A DNA stretch of 64,000 nucleotides from Oscillospiraceae bacterium (GTDB lineage: Bacteria > Bacillota > Clostridia > Oscillospirales > Oscillospiraceae). Location of the stretch: assembly GCA_021770845.1 (NCBI GenBank), contig JAETQF010000005.1:96160-160159 (forward strand), given 5' to 3'. Position numbers and translations under genes: made by a program. Under the pieces are notes generated by a model that saw nothing but the letters and a program-made list of their open reading frames with translations, made no database searches and had not been told where the DNA came from. Positions 51,519 to 59,748 of this stretch are shown here, one piece after another; the stretch's first letter is position 1, and each line of letters opens with the position of its first letter.

Positions 51519-52676
51519 TTACCACCGGTCGTCCTGGAAATACAGGTTCACGTCCCCCATGCCGGTCTCGGCGTCCAGCTTGTAGTCGCCCGTTCCCTTG
51601 CGCTCCACCTTGGTGCCCCGGCTGTCCCCGTTGAGGGTGACGGCGCCCATGCCGGTCTTGGCCTCGTAGTCCCAGTCCTTTTCCAGGCCGTCTATCTGGG
51701 CCTCGATGGTGCCCATGCCGGTCTTGAGGTCGAACTCCGTGCCGCTGTACGATTCCGAGACGGCCAGGGTCACGTCGCCCATGCCGCTCTCCAGCTCCAC
51801 ATCGTCATAGGCGCGGATCTCATAGCACTCCACATCGCCCAGACCCGTCTTGGCTGTCAGCTTCTTATCCACGTCCAGATCGCTGAGGAACACATCGCCC
51901 AGGCCGGTTTTGACCTGGAGCTTGTTCAGCTCCGCCCCGTCGGGGATGGTGATGACGACATCCATGGCGCTGGCGTTGACGCCGAAGATGTTTTTGAAGT
52001 CGTCCCAGTTGTTGATCTCCACATGGCCCGCCGAGCCGCCGTCCCGGATCTCCAGCGCGCCGTTTTTGATCTCCCACTTCAGGCCGTAGCCCCCCAGGGT
52101 GGTGTCCGAGCTGATGAACAGGGTGAAGTCCTCCCCGCCGGTGACGGTCACGTTGGCGATGCTGGCGTCCACGTCGATCTCCTGGAACGCCGCCAGGGTG
52201 TTGTCCGCCGCGTTCCAGAAGCCGTCCACGTACTCCGCGCCCTCAATATATTCCGCCCCGGGCCCCTGGGGAAGGGTCACAAACCCGGTGCCCTCCTCCA
52301 CCTGTGCCACATTGGCGGTGGACTGGCCCGACACCAGCCGCCCGATCCAGCCGCCCACACTGGCCGCCGTCCGGGCCACCGACACCGCCACAATGGCCAC
52401 GCAGGCCACGGTGGCGATCAGCACCCAGGGCCAGCGCTTCTTTTTGGGGGGCGTCCAGCCGTCCGCCTTCTCCTGGGTGACGTAGCCGCCCTCCACCGCC
52501 AGACGGCAGGACAGCGCCCAGGGGTCGCCCAGCTCGGCCACCACCTGGCCCTCCTTGTCGGGGCCGGCCTCCTCGAAGTATTCTGCGTAGTAGCGCAGGA
52601 TGTCCTGCCGCTCCCGCTCCGGCACCCACCGGGCCAGCCCCTCCGCCAGCTCGGCCAAATAGGTCAGTTTATCCAT
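51519..52676 (-). CDS. DUF1700/DUF4097-type membrane protein
   Basis: A 385-residue protein. The N-terminal 60 residues are DUF1700-like (LAELAEGLARWVPERERQDI, YYAEYFEEAG), the usual partner domain of PadR regulators. A membrane span lies at about 84-103, and the outer part is a DUF4097-like beta-helix with repeated KTGLGDV / SGMGDV / KTGMGTI strands. Such proteins are thought to be envelope-stress sensors or putative adhesins. It overlaps the PadR stop by 8 bp. Confidence 0.85.
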   Translation of the reverse strand: MDKLTYLAELAEGLARWVPERERQDILRYYAEYFEEAGPDKEGQVVAELGDPWALSCRLAVEGGYVTQEKADGWTPPKKKRWPWVLIATVACVAIVAVSVARTAASVGGWIGRLVSGQSTANVAQVEEGTGFVTLPQGPGAEYIEGAEYVDGFWNAADNTLAAFQEIDVDASIANVTVTGGEDFTLFISSDTTLGGYGLKWEIKNGALEIRDGGSAGHVEINNWDDFKNIFGVNASAMDVVITIPDGAELNKLQVKTGLGDVFLSDLDVDKKLTAKTGLGDVECYEIRAYDDVELESGMGDVTLAVSESYSGTEFDLKTGMGTIEAQIDGLEKDWDYEAKTGMGAVTLNGDSRGTKVERKGTGDYKLDAETGMGDVNLYFQDDRW

Positions 52677-52995
52677 CCTGATCTTCCTCCTTCAAAAGCT
52701 CCTCCACGCCGTCCCGAAATTGAATCCAGTCCTGCCGCCGCCGGGCCAGCAGGGTGCGGCCCACGGGGGTGATGGCGTAATACCGCCGGTTGCGGCCCTG
52801 GTAGGGCCGGTCGTACACCGTGAGCAGCCCGTCCCGCTGGAGCCGGCGCAGCACCGGGTAGAGGGTGGACTCCGAGATGTCCAGCCGGGACTTCATCTGC
52901 TGGGTGAGGATGTACCCATAGGCGTCCCCCCGGGACAGCACCGCCAGCACGCAGCAGTCCAGCAGCTGGGGACTCATTGCGAATGCCAAAGCCAT
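52669..52995 (-). CDS. PadR-family transcriptional repressor
   Basis: A 108-residue PadR protein with a winged helix (SPQLLDCCVLAVLSRGDAYG, then STLYPVLRRLQRDGLL and RRYYAITPVG) and a C-terminal helix. It probably represses its own operon with the DUF1700/DUF4097 and S41-like genes. Start is uncertain: ATG 52995 lies close behind AAGGAGGAGG, and ATG 52977 would give 102 residues starting at the usual MSPQLL. A palindrome between -35 and -10 upstream is its likely operator. Confidence 0.9.
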   Translation of the reverse strand: MALAFAMSPQLLDCCVLAVLSRGDAYGYILTQQMKSRLDISESTLYPVLRRLQRDGLLTVYDRPYQGRNRRYYAITPVGRTLLARRRQDWIQFRDGVEELLKEEDQDG

Positions 52996-53140
52996 CCTCC
53001 TCCTTTTCGTCGGGGCAAACTGCGCTCCTTCCGCTTCCGCCTGCGGCGAAAGCTCCATGCGCTCCGTTGCCCCTCCTCTCCCCACAAAAGCTGAAAGGCG
53101 CTTTTGTGGGGGCCCATTTTTTGCGGGGCTTGCTTTCGAG

Positions 53141-53179
53141 CAATATTATATAGCATATAATATTGCTCTGTCAATAGCC
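53141..53179 (-). promoter_or_regulatory. Promoter and operator of the second PadR operon
   Basis: Minus-strand TTGACA followed after 18 bp by TATAAT. A perfect 10-bp inverted repeat, CAATATTATA (53141-53150) and TATAATATTG (53156-53165), covers the spacer and -10. The leader of about 140 bases down to 52995 contains a CCCACAAAAGC hairpin (53081-53110) without a T-run. Confidence 0.75.
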
Positions 53180-53261
53180 CGCCGCGCATTTCATCAATTC
53201 TTAAATTTTTACCAGGGGCGGTCACACGGGAACGGCGGGCGGCTTCCCGCCGCCCGCCGTC

Positions 53262-53513
53262 TCAGTCCGTGCTCTTTTCCAGATCCTCGATCCGGTGGTT
53301 TGCCACCTTCAGCCGCTCCGACGCCAGCTCCTCGTGGGTCTTGAACGCCTCCTCCAGCCGGTACATCCGCTCCACCAGGTTGTTGTGGGCCTGCACCCGC
53401 TTCTCCAGCTGCTCCAGCCGGTAGGCGATGAGGGCCGCGCTCTTTCGGTTGGCAAAGTAGGTTCCCGCCAGGGTGCCCGCCAGCGCCAGCGCCGCCACGA
53501 TTACGTTCTCCAA
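53262..53513 (-). CDS. Small holin-like membrane protein with coiled coil
   Basis: An 83-residue protein: one N-terminal membrane span (about 3-20) then a charged coiled coil (YRLEQLEKRVQAHNNLVERM). It resembles the short XhlA/holin-associated proteins common in Clostridia, both in prophages and free. I prefer a TTG start at 53513, six bases after AAGGGAGGT, over ATG 53534, which has no site. No other phage genes are near. Function unknown. Confidence 0.65.
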   Translation of the reverse strand: MENVIVAALALAGTLAGTYFANRKSAALIAYRLEQLEKRVQAHNNLVERMYRLEEAFKTHEELASERLKVANHRIEDLEKSTD

Positions 53514-53606
53514 TATCGCACCTCCCTTTGACATACCGGAGCGCCAGGCCCGGTGGTTGCCGCTTTTGGTGCAAGGGGGGAGGGGTGGAGGCTGAAAATC
53601 AGATCA

Positions 53607-53650
53607 AACCGCCCCCGCTGGAAGGCGGCTGCCTTTCAGCGGGGGCGGTT
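53607..53650 (-). terminator. Terminator hairpin downstream of the 54-kb unknown gene
   Basis: A near-perfect 20-bp stem (53607-53626 with 53631-53650). On the minus strand it is followed by only TTTGAT, so it is a weak terminator. Confidence 0.5.
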
Positions 53651-53689
53651 CTTTGGATCGCGCGTTGTCCAGGCAGGGGGATCCCTGCG

Positions 53690-54352
53690 TTACGTCTGCT
53701 CCGGGCCATCCCCCTCCGGGCGGAAGGCGGGCACCGCCTGGGGCTCGTCCACAAAGGCGGCGGCGGCCTCCAGGGCGTCCTCCCCCACCGGGCGGAGGGT
53801 GGCGCCCCCCTGCTCCACCGTGAGGGACAGCCCCTCCCGGTCGGCCCGGAACAGCACCGCCCCGGGCACCGGCCGGTCGGCCACCTCGTAGCCCAGCCGC
53901 TCCAGGGCCAGGGTGAGGGCCGCGGGGCCCTCCGCCGCCGCCAGCCCGCCGTCGGAGCGGCGCTCCCCCACCCGGCAGGCCGCCCAGGCGCAGTCCGCCC
54001 CGGCCAGCAGATCCCACTCCCCCACGGCGGAGGCGGGGCCGCCCCCGTCCAGCCGCCGGTGGAAGCTGCGGCCCTGGCCGTCGGACAGGTAGATCTCCAC
54101 CCCGTCCCCGTCCTGCCGGATGAACAGGGCGGCGGGCAGGTTGTAGTACCGCCCCACCCACGCGCCGCAGGCGGCGCAGTCCCCGTCGTGGAACTTCACC
54201 TCGCCGCCGGACAGGGCCGCGCCGCCCCCGGCGATCCGGGCCAGCGCCCGGGCCAGCGGCCCGCCGCCGCTGCCCACCGCCACCGCGCCCAGCCTGCCCA
54301 GCCGCAGCCCCAGCTCATACAGCTCCTGTCCCAGCTCCCCCCGTTGTTCCAT
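53690..54352 (-). CDS. Unknown protein overlapping a WYL regulator gene
   Basis: A frame of 220 residues from ATG 54352 (226 from 54370). Ala/Gly-rich, no membrane span, with a Cys pair (about CAACGAW near residue 62) and WDLLAGADCAWAACRVGERR further on. No family recognised. Its start lies 38 bp inside the 3' end of the WYL gene, so the two are translationally linked; it may be a partner of that regulator. The absence of stops alone is weak evidence in such GC-rich DNA, but the position favours a real gene. Confidence 0.55.
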   Translation of the reverse strand: MEQRGELGQELYELGLRLGRLGAVAVGSGGGPLARALARIAGGGAALSGGEVKFHDGDCAACGAWVGRYYNLPAALFIRQDGDGVEIYLSDGQGRSFHRRLDGGGPASAVGEWDLLAGADCAWAACRVGERRSDGGLAAAEGPAALTLALERLGYEVADRPVPGAVLFRADREGLSLTVEQGGATLRPVGEDALEAAAAFVDEPQAVPAFRPEGDGPEQT

Positions 54353-55391
54353 GCTGTGTACCTCCTGCATCCGGCGTCTCGTCCGTTTTCAGGAAGTCTG
54401 CCCCATCCGGGGACGGATTATACGCGGCCGAAACCGCTTTGAGCTGGTTTTTGAATTCCTCCACCGCCCAGTCGGGGGAGAGCACCGCCACCCCCGGCCC
54501 CAGGCCGAACAGCCACCCCCACAGGGGCGGGCTGGCCACCACGTCCACCGTGGCGGTGAAATACCCCTCCCCGTCGGGCACCAGGGATACGTCCAGCCCG
54601 AAGCGGTCGATGACTACCCCCGCCAGCCGGTTCTCGCACCGCAGGCGCAGGGGGCAGGGCCGTCCGGCGTACATCCCGAAGTGCCGCCGGGCGTAGCCCT
54701 CCGGATCCCAGTCCCCCCGGTCGTGGCCCCGCATTCCGGTCATGGTGATGTCCGCCATCTTGTCCACCCGGTAGTGGCGCACCTCCTTGTGGAGCTCGTC
54801 CCAGCCCGCCAGGTAGTAGTTCTCGCTGTCCCACACCAGCCCGAAGGGGGTGACCCGGTATTTGGCCCCGTCCCGGCGAAACACCCGCTCCCGGGCGGCG
54901 TTGTACTCGAAGTACCGGAAGGTGATCACCCGGTTGGCGGCGATGGCCCCGTGGAGCCGATCCACGTTGTAGAAGATGCTCTCGTTCATGGTTTTCACCC
55001 GGCGATCCACATAGACCTGCCGCTGGAGCTGCCGGGCCTGGTGGACGCAGGCCAGCCCCTCCAGCTTGTGGATCAGGGCGTCGCTTTTCCGCTTGGTGAG
55101 GAACCGGCTGGACTGCACCGCGTCCACCAGCAGCTTCAGCTCCGCCAGCTCGAAGTCCCGCTGGCCGATGTACCAGCCGCCCCCCCGGCCCCGGCGGGAC
55201 TGCACGTCCAGCCCCAGCTCCCGGAGCTGCTCCATGTCGTCGTAAAGGCTTTTGCGCTCGGCGGACAGGCCCCACCGGGCCAGCTCCTCCTGCATCTCCT
55301 GCCGGGAGATGGGGTGATCCTCGTCGCTGCGCTCCAGCAGCAGCTTGGCTAAAATGGGCAGCTTGCGCTTGTAGTTTGGGGTTTTAGACAT
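54315..55391 (-). CDS. WYL-domain transcriptional regulator
   Basis: A 358-residue YafY/DeoR-like regulator. An N-terminal winged helix (about 8-65; SRQEMQEELARWGLSAERKS) is followed by a WYL domain (about 145-225; ITFRYFEY, PFGLVWDSENYYLAGWDE) and a WCX-type C-terminal domain. WYL proteins bind ligands or nucleic acid and regulate varied genes. ATG 55391 follows AAAGGAGGCGGCGGCC. Its 3' end overlaps an unknown gene, its likely co-product. Confidence 0.87.
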   Translation of the reverse strand: MSKTPNYKRKLPILAKLLLERSDEDHPISRQEMQEELARWGLSAERKSLYDDMEQLRELGLDVQSRRGRGGGWYIGQRDFELAELKLLVDAVQSSRFLTKRKSDALIHKLEGLACVHQARQLQRQVYVDRRVKTMNESIFYNVDRLHGAIAANRVITFRYFEYNAARERVFRRDGAKYRVTPFGLVWDSENYYLAGWDELHKEVRHYRVDKMADITMTGMRGHDRGDWDPEGYARRHFGMYAGRPCPLRLRCENRLAGVVIDRFGLDVSLVPDGEGYFTATVDVVASPPLWGWLFGLGPGVAVLSPDWAVEEFKNQLKAVSAAYNPSPDGADFLKTDETPDAGGTQHGTTGGAGTGAV

Positions 55392-55448
55392 GGCCGCCGC
55401 CTCCTTTCCCTGTGATGCTACCAGAATATTAGTCCGATATATAGGGAT

Positions 55449-55477
55449 ATTATAACAGGCTCCGCCCCGGAAGGCAA
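55449..55477 (-). promoter_or_regulatory. Promoter of the WYL regulator gene
   Basis: Minus-strand TTGCCT (55472-55477), 17-bp spacer and TATAAT (55449-55454) with TGT before the -10. The -35 abuts the T-run of the upstream terminator. Confidence 0.7.
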
Positions 55478-55507
55478 GAAAAACCCGCCCCGGCGGCCCG
55501 GGGCGGG
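55478..55507 (-). terminator. Terminator of the DUF1576 gene
   Basis: A 10-bp GC stem (55498-55507 with 55484-55493) followed on the minus strand by TTTTTC. Confidence 0.9.
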
Positions 55508-55516
55508 CTTCGGCGG

Positions 55517-56968
55517 CTATGTCTGCTTGTCCGTCCGCCTGTCGGTTCCGGACCGCCTGTCCGTTCCGGAGCGGCGCTCCGGGCCGTCCCAGGGCTCCTG
55601 GCTCACCCGCCGATCCGTTCCGGATCGCCTGTCCTCAAGGCTCCGCCGCTCCTTGCCGGGCAGCTCGTCCGGGGACTGGGGGGCGTCCTCGTCGAACATG
55701 GCGAACAGATCCTCCTCCAGCAGCACCGGACGGCGGCGCTTCACCAGGGAGGTGAGGATGGGGTAGAGCACGATGGCCACCAGCCCCCCGGAGAAGCCGT
55801 TGTTGTAGAGGTTCATGCCCTCCAGGGGCAGCCCCGCCTGGAGCACCACCGACGAGTGGAGCAGCCCCGCCAGCACCCCGAAGGGCCAGCCGAACACCCC
55901 GGCGAAGGGGGCCAGGGTGGTGCCGAACAGCCCCGCCAGCTGGAGGGAGCTGCTGGTGGGCTCCACGTGGTTGGTCAGGCTGCCCAGCAGCACCCCGGCC
56001 ATCACGGGGACGATGTTGAAGGGGTGCTTGCCGTAGCCGGAGAAACCGATGATGGTGAAGATGCCGCCGATGGTGGCCCCGTTCAAGTCGCCGCCGGTGA
56101 GGAGAATGTACCCGGTGGCGATAAGGCCGTTCACCCCCATGTTCACCAGCACCGGGCCGGGGGTGAAGGTGCGGACGTAGTCGCTGGGCATCCGGCCGGA
56201 GGTGTGGAGCAGGGCCCAGTATTTTTGCAGCGTCCGCCGGGGCCGCTGGGACAGGCCCAGCCCGATGAAGATCAGGCACAGGATCGCCAGCGCCAGCCCC
56301 AGCTTGAAATTGTTCCCCGTAGACCAGTAGTGGGCGGCCTGGGGCTCCAGCCCGAAGGCCTTGAAGGCGGGCACCAGCATCATGGCCACCAGCCCGCAGG
56401 AGAAGCCCAGGCTGTACAGGTTCATGCCGTTCTGCACCCGGTGGGCGTGCTCCGCCACGGGGGGCATGACAAAGCCGATGAGCAGCCCCAGGAGCACCCC
56501 CAGCCAGGGGCTGAACCGCACCGCCATAAAGCTCACCACCGGGGCCAGGGCGGTGGCCCGGAGGGCCAGGTTCACGTGGCGGGCGAAGGTCTCCCCCTTC
56601 AGCAGGGCGTAGAGGCCGGTTCCCGCCAGGATGGGCCAGATGTTCAGAATGTTCTTGCCGAACAGGGAGAAGCCCGCCATCAGCCCCAGGGTCACCAGGG
56701 TGGCCCCGTTCACCGGATCCCGCACCAGCTTGATCAGCAGGACGCTGATCAGGGTCACCAGCCCGGCGTTGACAAAGGCGGCCCCCATGCCGGCGATGGC
56801 GATGTAGTCGGTGATGAGCACGTCCTCCCGGGTGAGGATCACCCCCATGCCGCGGAGTATGTCCGCCGGGGCGTCCTGGCAAAGGCCGAACAGCACCAGC
56901 AGCGCGCCGAACAGGGCGCCGCCGGAGAGCAGAATGTGGTTGGGGCGGTGGAGAGAACCGTTGGGCAT
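55517..56968 (-). CDS. DUF1576 multi-span membrane protein with charged repeat tail
   Basis: A 483-residue protein with about 12 hydrophobic spans and an internal duplication (GMNLYSLGFSCGLVAMMLVP against GMNLYNNGFSGGLVAIVLYP), typical of the DUF1576 family. Transport function is likely but unproven. The last 60 residues are cytoplasmic and very charged, with repeats of RRSGTDRR. ATG 56968 follows GGAAGGAGTGCCCCCC; the frame runs on upstream only by chance. Single gene with its own terminator. Confidence 0.82.
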   Translation of the reverse strand: MPNGSLHRPNHILLSGGALFGALLVLFGLCQDAPADILRGMGVILTREDVLITDYIAIAGMGAAFVNAGLVTLISVLLIKLVRDPVNGATLVTLGLMAGFSLFGKNILNIWPILAGTGLYALLKGETFARHVNLALRATALAPVVSFMAVRFSPWLGVLLGLLIGFVMPPVAEHAHRVQNGMNLYSLGFSCGLVAMMLVPAFKAFGLEPQAAHYWSTGNNFKLGLALAILCLIFIGLGLSQRPRRTLQKYWALLHTSGRMPSDYVRTFTPGPVLVNMGVNGLIATGYILLTGGDLNGATIGGIFTIIGFSGYGKHPFNIVPVMAGVLLGSLTNHVEPTSSSLQLAGLFGTTLAPFAGVFGWPFGVLAGLLHSSVVLQAGLPLEGMNLYNNGFSGGLVAIVLYPILTSLVKRRRPVLLEEDLFAMFDEDAPQSPDELPGKERRSLEDRRSGTDRRVSQEPWDGPERRSGTDRRSGTDRRTDKQT

Positions 56969-57045
56969 GGGGGGCACTCCTTCCCGAACGTGCCATTTTA
57001 GCAGTATTATACACGTTATTCCAGACTCTGTAAAGAAATTCCGGC

Positions 57046-57084
57046 CAAAAAAGAAAGGGCCCGGGGCAAATCTGCCCCGGGCCC
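57046..57084 (-). terminator. Terminator of the pot-greA operon
   Basis: A 12-bp stem (57073-57084 with 57057-57068) followed on the minus strand by TTTCTTTTTT. Confidence 0.9.
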
Positions 57085-57104
57085 AATATCGTATGCTCGG
57101 CCGG

Positions 57105-57608
57105 TCAGAACCCCACCAGCGGGGCCTCCCCGGTGTCCTCCCCGGGCTGGATGGCCCGGATGACCACATCGTAGCCGCAGCTGTCGTTCACCTGCACCGT
57201 CACCCGGTCGCCCACCCGGCGGCCCAGCACGGCCCTGCCCACCGGGGACTCCTTGCTCACCCGGCCCTTCAGGGCGTCCTGCCGCATGGTGGTGACGATC
57301 TGGCACTGGATCTCCTCGTCGTCCTCCTCCACGTAGAGGGTCACGGTGTCGTACAGCCCCACCGTGCCGTCGGCGGACTTGTCCGAGATCACCACCGCCG
57401 TCTTGATCATATTCTCCAGGTAGCGGCACCGGCTGTCGTTGCGGTTTTTCTCCTTCTTGGCGGCCTTGTACTCGAAGTTCTCGCTGAGATCCCCGAAGGC
57501 ACGGGCCTCCTTTACCGCTTCAATCAGCTGGGGGCGCAGCACCGTCCGGCGGTGCTCCAGCTCCTGCCGCATCAGTTCAATATCCTTTTGGGTCAATTCG
57601 TTGCGCAT
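57105..57608 (-). CDS. greA: GreA/GreB-family transcript cleavage factor
   Basis: A 167-residue Gre factor that rescues backtracked RNA polymerase by stimulating transcript cleavage. An N-terminal coiled coil (about 1-75) has acidic tip residues at FGDLSENFEYKAAKKEKN, and a C-terminal FKBP-like domain follows (about 85-160; ESPVGRAVLGRRVGD). ATG 57608 follows AAAAGGAGAACGACCC, 25 bp after the PotCD gene, so it is likely read from the polyamine operon. Some Clostridia carry several Gre paralogues, so this may be a secondary copy. Confidence 0.88.
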   Translation of the reverse strand: MRNELTQKDIELMRQELEHRRTVLRPQLIEAVKEARAFGDLSENFEYKAAKKEKNRNDSRCRYLENMIKTAVVISDKSADGTVGLYDTVTLYVEEDDEEIQCQIVTTMRQDALKGRVSKESPVGRAVLGRRVGDRVTVQVNDSCGYDVVIRAIQPGEDTGEAPLVGF

Positions 57609-57633
57609 GGGTCGTTCTCCTTTTTTCAGGCGG

Positions 57634-59643
57634 TCAGGCCCCCAGCCGGATCCACAGCTCGTTGTAGAGGGCCCGGGTTTCCGGCGGCAGCACCGTGTAC
57701 ATCTCGCACCGCTCCAGCACCTCCGGGGGGGCGGCCATGATCTCATACAGCTCGGGATCCAGCTCCTCGCCGTACAATTCCTCGTAGTAGGCGGGGTACC
57801 GCTCCAGCGCCTCGGTGTTGGGGGAGGCGTACCAGATATAGTCCATATTGGCCAGGTTGGCGTCGGTGGAGGCGATGAAGTTGATCCACTCCAGAGCCTC
57901 GTCGTAGTGGGGGGCGCCCTTCAGCACGCACATGGCGTCCACAAACCAGTTGGCCCCCTCCTCCGGGATGACGTAGCGCAGATCCACCCCGTCGGCCTGG
58001 TTGTCCAGCATGGACAGGTAGTCCCCGGCGTAGTAGGCGGCCAGGGCGGCGTTGCCCCCCTCCATCTTCTGAAAGACCTGATCCATCACCTTGCCCTGGA
58101 ATACCCCCCGGCGGCTGGCGTCGGCGATGAGGGCGAAGGCCTCCCGGATCTCCCCCTCGTCGGTGGTGTTCACCGAGTAGCCCAGGTGGATCAGTGCGGC
58201 GGCCAGGGCGTCCCGGGAGTTGTTGATGAGCAGCACGTCCCCGGCGTACTGATCGTCGTACAGCGCCCCCCAGCTGACGGGCTCCTCCTCCACCATGCTG
58301 GCGTTGTAGATCAGCCCCAGGGTGCCCCAGGTGTAGGGGACAGTGTATTTGTTTTCCGGATCGTAGGGCAGGTTGCGGAACCTTTGGTCGATGAGCTGGA
58401 AGTTGGGAATCCGGCTGTAGTCCAGCTCCTCCAGCATCCCCTCCTCCAGCAGCTGGGAGATCATGTAGTCGGAGGGGACAATCACGTCATAGTCCGCGCC
58501 GCCGCTTTTCAGCAGGGAGTACAGGGCCTCGTTGCTCTCGGCGGTCTGGTAGTTCACCCGGATGCCGGTCTCGTCCTCGAACTGCTCGATGAGGGACTCG
58601 TCAATATACTCCCCCCAGGAGCACACGTTCACCACCGGCTGGGAGCCGGTGGCCCCGGTGAGCAGCACCACCACCACGAGAAAGGCGCAGGCCATGGCCC
58701 CCGCCAGCCCCCGGCGCACCCACCGGAGGGAGGGCTGGTTGAACTTCATGGACAGCTTTTCCAGCAGGGTGGGGGCCCGGGGCTCCAGGCTGGCGGCCCG
58801 GCGCTCCTGGCGCGCCTCCCGGACGTTGTTCAGCACCAGCAGGGCCAGTACCGACAGGAACAGCAGGGTGGACACCGCGTTTACCTCCGGGGTGATGCGC
58901 TTCTTGGTCATGGAGTAGATCCGCATGGCCAGGGTGGAGGTGGAGGATCCGGCGGTGAAATAGGAGATCACGAAGTCGTCGATGGACATGGTAAAGGCGA
59001 TGAGCGCCCCGGACACGATGCCCGGCTTGATCTCGGGCAGGATCACCCGCCAGAACGCCTGCATCCAGGTGCAGCCCAGATCCTGGGCCGCGTCCACCAG
59101 GTTGCGATCCATCTGCCGCAGCTTGGGGGCCACGTTGAGGATCACGTAGGGGATGTCAAAGGCGATGTGGGCCAGCAGCATGGTGGTGAAGCCCAGCACC
59201 AGCCGCTCGGGCAGCTCCACCACGCCCTGCACGCCGTTGAACCACTTGGCGAAGGCCCCCCAGCCCTGGAAGAAGGCCACAAAGAACAGGCACAGGGACA
59301 CGCCGGTTACAATGTCGGCGTTCATCATGGGGATGTCGTTCACCACCAGCAGGGCGTCCCGCTTCCGCTTGGACAGGGCGTACAGGCCGATGGCGGCGAA
59401 GGTGCCCGCGGCGGTGGCGATGACGGTGGCCAGCAGGGACACCAGCAGGGTGGTGTACAGGCTCTCCATGATCAGCCGGTTGCGGAACAGGGCGGCGTAC
59501 CAGTCCAGGGAGAAGCCCTGCCACACGGCGCTGGACTCCCCGGCGTTGAAGGAGAAGATGATCAGCAGAAAGATGGGCAGATACAAAAATAGAAAGGTCA
59601 GCCCGATAAAGATCCGGCCCCCGACGCGGTTTTTCTGTCTCAT
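57634..59643 (-). CDS. potCD: Polyamine ABC transporter permease-binding protein fusion (PotC-PotD)
   Basis: A 669-residue fusion. Residues 1-265 are a PotC permease with about six spans and the EAA loop (DAAQDLGCTWMQAFWRVILP). After a linker and one more span (about 305-325) comes a PotD binding protein (VVNVCSWGEYIDESLIEQFE onward) lying outside the membrane, with spermidine/putrescine-type features. Fusing the two tethers the binder to the channel. ATG 59643 follows AAAGGGGGGCGGTGAC. One open frame crosses the junction. Upstream are potB and potA. Confidence 0.93.
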   Translation of the reverse strand: MRQKNRVGGRIFIGLTFLFLYLPIFLLIIFSFNAGESSAVWQGFSLDWYAALFRNRLIMESLYTTLLVSLLATVIATAAGTFAAIGLYALSKRKRDALLVVNDIPMMNADIVTGVSLCLFFVAFFQGWGAFAKWFNGVQGVVELPERLVLGFTTMLLAHIAFDIPYVILNVAPKLRQMDRNLVDAAQDLGCTWMQAFWRVILPEIKPGIVSGALIAFTMSIDDFVISYFTAGSSTSTLAMRIYSMTKKRITPEVNAVSTLLFLSVLALLVLNNVREARQERRAASLEPRAPTLLEKLSMKFNQPSLRWVRRGLAGAMACAFLVVVVLLTGATGSQPVVNVCSWGEYIDESLIEQFEDETGIRVNYQTAESNEALYSLLKSGGADYDVIVPSDYMISQLLEEGMLEELDYSRIPNFQLIDQRFRNLPYDPENKYTVPYTWGTLGLIYNASMVEEEPVSWGALYDDQYAGDVLLINNSRDALAAALIHLGYSVNTTDEGEIREAFALIADASRRGVFQGKVMDQVFQKMEGGNAALAAYYAGDYLSMLDNQADGVDLRYVIPEEGANWFVDAMCVLKGAPHYDEALEWINFIASTDANLANMDYIWYASPNTEALERYPAYYEELYGEELDPELYEIMAAPPEVLERCEMYTVLPPETRALYNELWIRLGA

Positions 59644-59720
59644 GTCACCGCCCCCCTTTCGTGGCCGTCGCACAGCGTTGGACAAAGTAGGCAAACCGAA
59701 GCGGCTTCAAGCTCTTTTTG

Positions 59721-59748
59721 CCTACTTTTTCTCTCGAGAAAAAGTAGG
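59721..59748. repeat. CTTTTTCTC hairpin repeat between potB and potCD
   Basis: Perfect 13-bp arms (59721-59733 and 59736-59748, CCTACTTTTTCTC and complement), ending one base before the potB stop codon. On the minus strand it is followed by CAAAAAGAGCTTGAAGCCG; the copy after glpK is likewise followed by CAAAAGG and then GAGCTTGAAACCG. Confidence 0.75.

Noticed and set aside
53262..53534. Holin-like gene taken as evidence of a prophage
   Set aside because: There are no other phage genes around it, and such small proteins occur alone in Clostridia.
57634..59643. PotC-PotD junction considered as a frameshift or assembly artefact
   Set aside because: The frame is continuous with a plausible linker and membrane span, and such fusions are known in polyamine transporters of other bacteria.
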